From Polyrhizophydium stewartii (lineage: Eukaryota; Chytridiomycota; Chytridiomycetes; Rhizophydiales): 18,107 nt of DNA. The position numbers and the translations under genes were made by a program. The notes beneath the pieces were generated by a model. That model did no database searches. It was not told where the DNA came from and was given only the letters and a program-made list of their open reading frames with translations. Shown here piece by piece: positions 8,601 through 16,500 of this stretch (its first letter is position 1; each line of letters begins with the position of its first letter). The stretch spans positions 1-18,107 of the forward strand of contig JADGIZ010000249.1 in the NCBI GenBank assembly GCA_027604665.1, written 5' to 3'.

Positions 8601-11600
8601 AGCGCGGCCGCCCGGTCCTGCCGGAGTAGCTCGACCAGGAACCGCAGCAGCGTCTGTGCACGGCCCGGGTTGCTGAGCAGCACGAGCGAGAGCGGGTGCG
8701 TCTGGCTGCCAGATCCCTCGCGGGCAAAGGAGCTGCCCGAGATGGCTGCCAGGAAGATGGCGCGACGAGTGGACCTGCTCAAGATCTCGAGCGGCAGCAC
8801 CAGCAAACAGTCCCATGCGCCGATCGAGCCATGCGCAAGTAGAAGGCGGACAAGGCGCAGCACGAATGCCTCTGACTCGGCACGAACAGTCGAGCGTGCG
8901 TGGTGTGGGTGCGATACAAAGATGTGCATCGGCGTGCTGGCAGATGCATCCGGCTGGCCGCGTGTGTCCGGCAGCGTGTGGGCAGCCAGCGTCGCAGACA
9001 TGGCCGCCAGGGTCTCGCACATCAGCCGCAGCAGCGATCGGTATGAGCTCGGCAGGGCATCAAACGAGCTGCGGAAGTGAACAGTTGAGCAGTCAGTTGC
9101 GTTGCTATCCTCCGCATCGCACCACAGCATTCAATACGCACCGGCCGATCAGGCCCAAAACTCGGTTGGCGAATGCAAACAAAAAGACAAAAGACGACGG
9201 CCCCTGAAGCTTGTCGGATGCCGCCGATTTTCTGTGCAAAGCAGAGGTGTGCTCGGCAATGCAGTGAAAGATGAGGTTCTCAAAAACAGCCGGCAGGTTG
9301 AACTGGCGGAACAGGCGAATGTAGTCGTCCTCGGACAGGCACACGACCGAGCGCGGCGCCGAGGGTATGAACAGCTGCTCGTCGACAACGACCCACTCGT
9401 CTTCGACCTCGAGGCGCTTGAGATTGGCCCGCACAAACGCCATCTCAGAGACACGGTGCGCTTCGGCCTCCTCGAGCTCCTCGATCGGACCGAGAAGCGC
9501 ACGCAGCGCCACGACGTACTGCGTTGCCCACGCCTCGGTCCAGCGCTGCGGCAGTGGCCACTGCACGAAGTGCGCTCCCCAGCTGCCGATGCCAGGGCAG
9601 CGCAGGACGTGGAGGAGGATATGACGATGCGCGACGGGGCCGCCGCACCGAATCACCACGGCGACAATGAAAGCAATCCAAGCTCGCACGTCCTTGGTAA
9701 ACGCCGACTGCTCCTCGTGAAGCGCCTGCGAAGACGCAGATTGCGTGCCCGCAGCGCTGGCCGCGACATTGGTGCCATTAGGGCTCGCGTCCATGCTGGA
9801 TGCAGTCGGTGCGACGAGCGGGCGGAGCGGCGTTGCAGAAGGCGCCGTGGTTGTTGAGAGCGCCTGTCCCGAGCGACTCGCTCCTCGGCTGTGGTTGTGG
9901 CGTTCGAACGCAAACAGAACATCCAGATAGTGCAGCAGCTGGCTCACGTCCTGATCCACGTGCGACAGTGCCTCCCATCCCTCGATGAACGCAAACGGCG
10001 ACGCCTGCATTGCCTGGAGCGCGGCCTGGAAGTGGCGCGCCATGAACGAGTCGAGCGAGTTCTGGATCCAGATCTTGGACATCTTTGTCTCAAAGAGAGC
10101 CTTGCTCAGATGCACGTTGAAAAGCACACGGGCCTGGCTCCAAGCGGAGACCAGGTCAGCCTCGACCTTTGCGTTGACAACGGCGTCCTCGTCCGTGTAT
10201 GTGTGCGTGACCTGGCGGCCATCGCTACAGACCGCCGAGGCGGTCTTTGGCACGCGAGACAACGACCACAGGCGGCCCGAGAGGTTCTTGGCCGAGAGCC
10301 GCAAGGCGTGCAGCTGGCTGTGGATGCGGCCGGCGTTCTTGAAAGCGGTTTCGTAGAGTAACACCTTCTCGTAGAATGGGTCGCCGAGATCCAGGTGGTT
10401 AATGCGGCCGCGGAACTCGGTGACCAGGGCTGCATGCTGCTCGTCAACTGCTCCTTGGAGCATCGCATCCCAAACGGCGTCGGGCAGGGGATCGGTCGTG
10501 GTCGTAGTCGTCAGAGCGACGGAGGCGGCAACAGCGGCGGCTGCCGCGGCTGGCGTTGCGATTCCCGCACTGGTCATCGCGGCAATGTCGTCGAGCGATG
10601 GCGCGGATGCTTGCAGCTTGGGCCTCGCCACTTCGTGGGCGAATGGGTTGTCTAGAAGCTCCGATGACGACAGCATGCCTGGAGCCGCGGCGCCGCTGGC
10701 AGGCTCGGGAAGCATGGCCGGGGCGGATGGGTAAAGCGCCGGGTCGACGGGCATATCCAGCTGCGGCGCTGACGGCGTTGCGGGTGGGGCAGAGGGCTCC
10801 TGCGGCATTTCAGGCCCGATCACGGCATCGGCGGCAGGCGGCGGTGCTGTTGGAGCAACGTCCTCTGCGGGAGCAGTTGTCGCCCAGGGATCGACCAGGT
10901 CCGAGGGGGTCGCGGCTGGCGCTGTGGGAAGCGTGGCAAGAGTCTCCGGATACAGACTCGCCAGCGGCAGGCGTGCGGAAAGCATCGACTCGTTGTTGCG
11001 GCGCAGGTCGTTCCAGAGCGCCGTGGTGTCTGCATAGTCGTGCACGATGGTGGGCATCGTGGGCGTTGTTGGAGCCGCGGGCATCGTCGGCATCGCATGG
11101 ATGGCGTGGTGCTGCCGAGCGGGCGAGTGCGCTGCAACCTCTTGCGGGCTTTCTTGGGGTGCGTCGGCGCTCTCCCACTCCCAGCCGCCGGGGATGGACC
11201 CCTGCGGCGGGCTGGCGGCCGGGGTCAGAGCGGCGGAAGCATGTGCATCTCTGCCGACGGAGACGCCAGCGCCGACGCCCGCCGACACCAGCAGGTTGTC
11301 GGACAGGGCGGCGGCGACGGCGGCTGGGCCGGGGTAGTCGTCGGCAGCGCCGCTGGCGGAGCTCTGGCGGCGACTGCGCATCGCGGCGCTCGCATCTCGT
11401 GGGCGGTCGTCCCAGACAAGGTGGTCGTGCCACATGTCCTGGTCGCCGCCGCCGAGACCCTGGCTGCTGGCGCGGGCGTGGGCCTCGGCCGCGGCGAGCA
11501 GGCGGCCGTGGTCGGCCTCTGGCGCATGCGGGTCTGCGGGTACGATATCCGGGATCTCGGGCACCCGCCTGCGGGCAGGCTTCTTCTTGGTGCGCTGGGC

Positions 11601-11618
11601 GGGTCGTTGCAGCTCCAT
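2613..11618 (-). CDS. EPG5: EPG5 homologue (autophagosome-lysosome tethering factor)
   Basis: Exons in transcript order: 11618-9142, 9068-7956, 7883-7096, 7039-5248, 5176-4616, 4559-4221, 4139-3201 and 3084-2613 (TGA 2615-2613). This gives about 2,826 residues against about 2,580 in human EPG5. Colinear landmarks run the whole length: a coiled region DPFYEKVLLYETAFKNAG, HVLRCPGIGSWGAHFVQWPL, an LIR-like EDEWVVVD (W742), FAFANRVLGLIG, EFEQWCW, the block LNRRRVHVERTCSSRC, AAFDLARWVGASDPQ, and the C-terminal GIWATLGFGPQSRLPVEFRF then VARFLAVFIALR. In animals EPG5 is a Rab7 effector that binds LC3 and assembled SNAREs to fuse autophagosomes with late endosomes or lysosomes. The N-terminal 400 residues are Ala/Pro-rich and probably disordered, with an NPF motif at residue 324. 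The start is MELQRPAQRTKKKPARRR, whose basic run resembles the animal N-terminus; an in-frame ATG lies 50 codons upstream. Family is confident; role in this organism is inferred. Confidence 0.9.
3085..3200 (-). other. Last EPG5 intron with tandem GAGCAG acceptor
   Basis: On the minus strand the donor is AAAG then GTGGGC, the branch-like TTGCTGACACTGG follows, and the acceptor reads ACGAGCAG. Either AG keeps frame: splicing at CAG gives QESKILLLL, and at GAG gives one extra serine. Exon 8 therefore starts at 3084 or 3087. Confidence 0.6.
4140..4220 (-). other. 81-nt stop-free in-frame intron in EPG5
   Basis: On the minus strand this has a GTGCGG donor, a GGCTGACGATGACTG branch region and a GGCAG acceptor. 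It preserves phase 2 and joins DDTER to LVAFKTIDRAF, which aligns better with the animal protein than the read-through. It is 27 codons with no stop, so the unspliced form is also translatable. The intron call is favoured but not certain. Confidence 0.65.
9381..9398 (-). other. LIR-like (Atg8-binding) motif in EPG5 homologue
   Basis: Codons read EWVVVD within VEDEWVVVDEQ. W742 followed by V at +3 and preceded by acidic residues fits the [W/F/Y]xx[L/I/V] LIR consensus. It sits exactly where human EPG5 carries its first LIR (WTLV, followed by DEG), just upstream of an EDD motif also shared with human. The second human LIR (WILL) corresponds to VVCL here, with no aromatic residue. Confidence 0.7.
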
Positions 11619-11883
11619 GTCGGATGGGCGGACAAGTCGGCTGCGGCGACGATTGGGCGCCGACACTCGGCGGCCTGGGTTCCCCCCCCGGCAGCGACAG
11701 CGAATTCGATGCGTTATCACTCGCTGCCAGGGATCTCCATGCTGGGCCGCCTGGCCCCGATCCCGCACACCCTCGCGCCGTGCGTCGAGCCTCGCTGGCA
11801 GACCAGCTGGCCTGGCGAGACGCTTTGCGGATAAGATGGGGTCTCAGTGTTCACGCTGACAGGCTCTTCCCGACAATACTGCC
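11619..11883. promoter_or_regulatory. Bidirectional promoter region, EPG5 and ERV41-like genes
   Basis: The ATG codons of the two divergent genes are 265 nt apart, so both promoters and 5' UTRs must share this interval. It holds an 8-C run at 11682-11689 and no convincing TATA box. Both strands are open for long stretches, but the frames carry no recognisable domain. Confidence 0.6.
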
Positions 11884-13375
11884 ATGTCGGTCGTCGACAA
11901 GAAGCTCTCGAAGCGGCTGGCGGCGCTCGATGCATTCCCCAAGATCGAGCTGCAGCTGCAGCAGACGACGCAGTCGGGCGGAATCGTGTCGCTCGTCATG
12001 CTCTTTGTGCTGCTGGTGCTGGCGTCCAGCGAGGTGTACCGCTGGCGCTCGATCGACCAAAAGTACGAGTTCCTCGTCGACCAGACCCGCTCGCACGAGC
12101 ACGCACTGCAAATCAACGTCGACGTCACCATCGCCATGGACTGCAAGTGTGCGTGCCCGCTCTGGGCCGCCGCTGCCGCGCGCAGTGGCGGCCGGCTCCA
12201 GGCTGCGCGAGCGCGCGAGCACGGGCGGTGCGCCGCTGACGCCTCCAGAAGATCTTCGTGCCGACGTCCTCGACATCTCGGATACCTCGCTCGCCGTCAA
12301 GGAGGCGCTGCATGCGTCGCCCGTCGTCTTCCACACCGAGGGCACGCTCTCGCTCGCAAGGTGCGCCTCTCCGGGCCGCGCCGTCCAGCGGCCGAGCCCA
12401 GGCGCCTACCGCAGGCCGAGTGCTGATGCCGCGGCGCTGCCATCTCCAGCCTGATGCGCCGCAACTGGGACATGCCGCTGGACATCAACAAGCTGATCCG
12501 CGACAAGGCCCGCGAGCGCAAGAAGATGAAGCCGCCCAAAGGCAAGCTCTCAGCGCGGCCTACTGCCGAGAACGGCGGGCACGGTGCTGACAAGACGATT
12601 GCAGGTGGCGTCCCGAATGCGTGCCGCTTCCGGGGCTCGTTCCCGGCCAACAAGGTCGAAGGCATGCTTCACTTCACAGCGGGCGGACACGGCTACTACG
12701 GCTCGCACACGCCGCACGACGGTGGGAGATTGCCGCGGGGATATGGTCTCGCGCCGGCAGATGTGGCCGTCTGACGCTCCTGTGCTTGCAGCCATCAACT
12801 TCACCCACAGGATCGACGAGCTGTCCTTTGGCGCTCGGTATCCCGGCCTGGTGAACCCACTCGACTACACGCTCGAGGAGGGAAAGACTCGTGCGTCGCA
12901 TGCGCATGCTCATCGTCGGTGCTCAACCATTTTCTGACCCTCCCACGCAGACTTTGACAACTTTATGTACTATATCGGAGTGGTGCGCATCTGAGCCGCG
13001 CAGCCGTGCACCACCTGCTTCCAAGACGCGGTGCTGACCAAGATGCTGCTGCGGATTGCTGTCTCGGCACATTCACAGGTCCCGACCATCTATGTCGACA
13101 ATGCGCGCTCGCTGTTCTCCAACGTCATGCTCGCAAACCAGTACGCCGTCACCGAGTTCTCGCACGCCATCGACCCAGAGAACCCCGACACGCTGCCGGG
13201 CATCTTCATCAAGTACAACATCGAGCCGATCATGGTGCGCGTCACCGAGTCGCGGCTCGGGCTCGTGCAGTTCACAACGCGCATGTGCGGCATCATTGGC
13301 GGCGCATATGTCACGATCGGCGCCATCTTATCTGGCTTCCATGCAGTCAACTCGGCGCTCAAGAAGCAGCACTAA
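11884..13375 (+). CDS. ERV41: ERV41/ERGIC2-type ER-Golgi cargo receptor subunit
   Basis: Seven exons: 11884-12148, 12252-12360, 12450-12541, 12605-12721, 12792-12890, 12951-12982 and 13079-13375 (TAA 13373-13375) encode about 336 residues. Erv41 pairs with Erv46 in COPII/COPI vesicles and helps retrieve escaped ER proteins. Visible features: the N-terminal DAFPK motif (residues 16-20); TM1 at about 33-50; the luminal NVDVTIAMDCKYLRADVLD; NACRFRGSFPANKVEG; INFTHRIDELSFG and NPLDY; YYIGVVPT; and the C-terminal PGIFIKYNIEPI followed by TM2 (about 308-328). Length is close to yeast Erv41 and human ERGIC2. The protein ends KKQH, a perfect KKXX COPI retrieval signal on the predicted cytosolic tail. 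Intron 12542-12604 is GC-AG and stop-free; without its removal the product is 21 residues longer. The single-family identity is firm; the Erv46 partner is not in the window. Confidence 0.92.
12149..12251 (+). other. ERV41 intron with CAGAAG tandem acceptor, one choice nonsense
   Basis: The exon ends TGCAAG plus T. The intron ends CCTCCAGAAG. Splicing after CAG (12248) joins T to AA and makes a TAA stop at once. Splicing after AAG (12251) gives KYLRADVLDISDTS, the conserved luminal sequence. The weaker AAG must be used to make protein. Confidence 0.7.
12542..12604 (+). other. GC-AG intron in the ERV41-like gene
   Basis: The exon ends CCCAAAG and the intron starts GCAAGC, has GTGCTGACAAG and ends TTGCAG. 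Phase 1 is kept and the join reads KPPKGGVPNACRFRG, consistent with the PNACR block in animal ERGIC2. There is no GT donor in a suitable place. The 63 nt have no stop, so it could also be coding. Confidence 0.65.
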
Positions 13376-13513
13376 ACCATCGCAGACTCGACCGCATGTG
13401 CTTATCGGTTATCTGAAAGTGTGCTCGATACAGCGGCGCATTGAGATTCAGCTGTTTATGACGCTGGCGAGGCGGCTGTTGCCTCGCGTGATGTTGATCC
13501 AGGAGGCAGGCGC
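13376..13513. other. 138-nt convergent 3' intergenic gap
   Basis: This gap lies between the stops of the plus-strand ERV41-like gene and the minus-strand synaptojanin gene. It must hold both 3' UTRs and polyadenylation sites. I see no clear AATAAA on either strand; ATAAAC occurs on the minus strand near 13456. No gene or RNA is visible. Confidence 0.5.
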
Positions 13514-16500
13514 TCACATGTCGAGCAGTGAGCGCTCGGCAATGCCAGCCGGCGCGCCAGCGGCACCGGGCATCTGCGCTTGCATCTGCGCCTGCACCAC
13601 GCGCTGCACGTCCCACCACTTGGTCGTGTCCGACGACGGCGGCGGCAGCGGGCCGGACGGGTTGGACCACAAATACGGGTCGCTCGGCAGGAACGGGTTT
13701 GTGCTGGCCGGATCGCCGTGCGACGCTGCTGCGGCCAGTGTCAGCATGCGCGACATTGCCCTCGGCGCAGGCAGTGTGCGTAACAAACCTGAGTCGTCGG
13801 CCAGATCAATCAGCGTCCCCGTCGCTGCCGATGGGACGACAGCAGCCGCCGGCGCAGCTGGGGTCGGTGCGGCCGTCGGCAGAGGACGCGGGCCGGTCAT
13901 TGCGACTGGGTTGCGCTTTGGCAGCGGCGGAGCGACCTTCGTGGCCGCCGCCTGCTGGGCCACCGCGGCGGCACCCGACGTGAAGAGCTGGTTGAGCAGC
14001 TCGCGGCGGATCGCCTCGCGAGCCTTGAAGTTGATCTCATTGACCTGCGCCACAAACACGGCGCGCACTGTGGGGCAGAGGCAGCAGGCATCAGTTGCCC
14101 ACGCAGTGCACCAAGCCAGTGATCCACGCAGACGTACCGGGTCGGTGGTCCGACATGAGCTGCTCGCCGCGTCCGTAGTCGAGCTGCTGGATGTGGCGGC
14201 CCTTGAACAGCACGCGGTCCGTCCACGACGGCACACGCGCCTTCTCGCTGCGTCATGGCGAGATGCGAGTCAGCGAGATCGCAAAGCGCCAGCGCATGGC
14301 GTGCTTGCGTGTGGCCCACCTCGTGTCGTATGCCATGGATCCATTGTCATATTTGTAAGTCGGCTCAAACGTCACGGGGCCTTCGTTAAAGCCGCCAAAG
14401 ATGGCGCCAAACTCCATTTGTTCCCGGAGCTGTGCACAGCGATTGCAAGGTGAGCAAAGCACGGAGCGCTGGATCGTTTGGTTTGACCGCAACGGCGTAC
14501 CTGATCGCGCGAGTAGAGCGAGTCCAGGTCTCGCTTCATAATCCGGAGCCGCGCCTCGTTTGATTGATGTCAGCCATCGACTCGTCCGCTCACGCACGCA
14601 AACGGCTCGAGACCCACCTCCTCGTTGGACACGTTGATGCGGTAGTTGAAGTCGCCAAACCAAAAGATCATGCTAACGGCCGCAAACGTCAGTCAATTGC
14701 CCCATGCTTGTCGCATCAGCCAAGCAGTAGAGCGTGCTCACTCGTGGTCGTAGAGCGTGCGTCCGCGGAAGCGCAGACCGTTGGAGATGGTGTGGTAGTC
14801 GCGGTTGCGCTCCTCCACCGCATTTGTTCCCGCCGCAAAGTGCGCCGTGACAAACGCCATGGTGGTGTCATGGAAGCACAGGCTGATGCCGATTCCGCCC
14901 TTGTTGGCCGCCATGCCGCCAAGACCCGTCTGCAGCACATCCAGCCACATCAGCAGCGAGAATCATATACACTGCGCTCCATTCGAGCCAGCCTGCCTTG
15001 ATCACGGACGTCTCGACCTTGCGCACGTATTGCGTCACGTCGGATCGCACAAACGCAAACAGCCCCAGCGCAACGAGGTGCAGCGAGCGCAGCACAACAT
15101 AGCGCGAGCCGAGACGCTTGTTGATCGCCGACAGGAACTCGGCCTCCCACTGCAACCGAAGCAAGTTGGTGTCCGACGAGATGTACTGCGTGCGAGCCGC
15201 GTCAGCCTTGCCTAGCATTGCAACGCTCGATTTCCTGCTCACCTGTCCCGGCGTCAACTCAATCAGCTCTTGCACGCCAAGGATAATGAGCTCTGGGCTG
15301 CCCGTCTGACTCGAGAACAGCCACGAGTCGAGCGACTCGCCGTTGGGCAGCTTGCCGTTGAGGTTGTACGTGCCAAGCAGGATGCGTGCCTGAGATGTCT
15401 TGGCAAACTGCAGCTTGCTGCGTCAACAGACTGCAGGATCGCAACGATCTCATCACACGATAAAGGCACCCGCACCTCGCTCATGCGCGTCTCGAGCTGC
15501 TTCTCGGCAAGCTCGTACGCCGGGTTGCGCTGGATCAGGCTGGTGGTGGTCTGGTTGGCGTCAAAGAGCATGTCAATCGCCTCCTGACGGCCCTTATCCT
15601 GGAAGTTGGACACATAGAACCGGTTGACGGACTTGGCCGCGTCATCCAAGAAGCCAAAAACGGTCTGCTTGCCCTTCCGGGTGTATGACGACTTGAGCGC
15701 GCCGGTGCCGGCTGCACATGCACGTCGCAAGAGCCAGCCCCGGCGTCAGCTCGGACAGACAAATGAGCATGCAGCTGACAGAGAGATCTGCTGACCATAG
15801 ATGCGGCTCAGCCAGTCGCCGTTCTGGAACGACGGCAGTCAGCATCACGGCGCCGCTGCCGGTGATACAGCACGGCAATATGGCGCTCTCACATCGGCCC
15901 ACAGCCCGTTGAATGCGTTGGACCACAGTTCCTGGTCGTACGCGCTGAGACGCAGCGAGAACCGACCCATGTGCAGGTCCAGCATGCGCTTTGCAAACGC
16001 TCTGCCGCAACGCCGATCCATGCGCGTCAGCCAACAGCCGAGGTACAGGGCACACGCCACGGCGCAGCACTTGCGTCTGGACAACGTTGGTCCTGTCGAG
16101 GCAGTCCAGGCAGTTGGTGCGCATGACTCCCGTCTGCCGGAACACCGGCTGCTTGCTCTGCTCGTCGTAGACAAGGTATCCAAAGTTGCCCAGAGCGGCC
16201 TCGTTGATATCAATCAACTCCTCGAGCTGGCGGCACCAGCGTCGCACAGGCAGGCAGACACAGCTACGAGTCAGCAGTGAATCCAACACGACAGTACAGT
16301 TGAGCCTGAACATCGCCCTCACCCGCTCGTAGCTGTCGCGCTTGATGATCGCGTTGAAATCAAACGTCGAGTAAGTCACGGCGTTCTTGATCTCGGGTGT
16401 GAGGGACATGACCGCAGATCGGTACGCCTCGGACAGGCCATATTCGCCGGACGCAGGCGACTGGCCGAGCAGATTGACGACTTGAACGGCCGAGTACTGA

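Noticed and set aside
7977..9080. A 367-codon plus-strand open frame
   Set aside because: Antisense to EPG5 exon 2, low-complexity composition, no family features.
2613..11618. The large minus-strand gene as CNOT1 or a nucleoporin
   Set aside because: First guessed because it is a long helical-repeat protein. Motifs such as HVLRCPG, FAFAN, the Cys-containing block, FDLARWVGASDP and LGFG-RFRFVAR line up in order with EPG5 only.
11766..11768. Upstream in-frame ATG as the EPG5 start
   Set aside because: The 50 extra residues are Arg-rich without similarity to family N-termini and crowd the divergent promoter. The ATG at 11618 begins a basic segment like that of animal EPG5.
10556..12454. A 632-codon open frame on the plus strand opposite EPG5 exon 1 and across the ERV41 start
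   Set aside because: Arg/Ala/Gly-rich with no domain. It is antisense to conserved EPG5 sequence and overlaps ERV41 in another frame. Long open frames are expected on both strands in GC-rich DNA.
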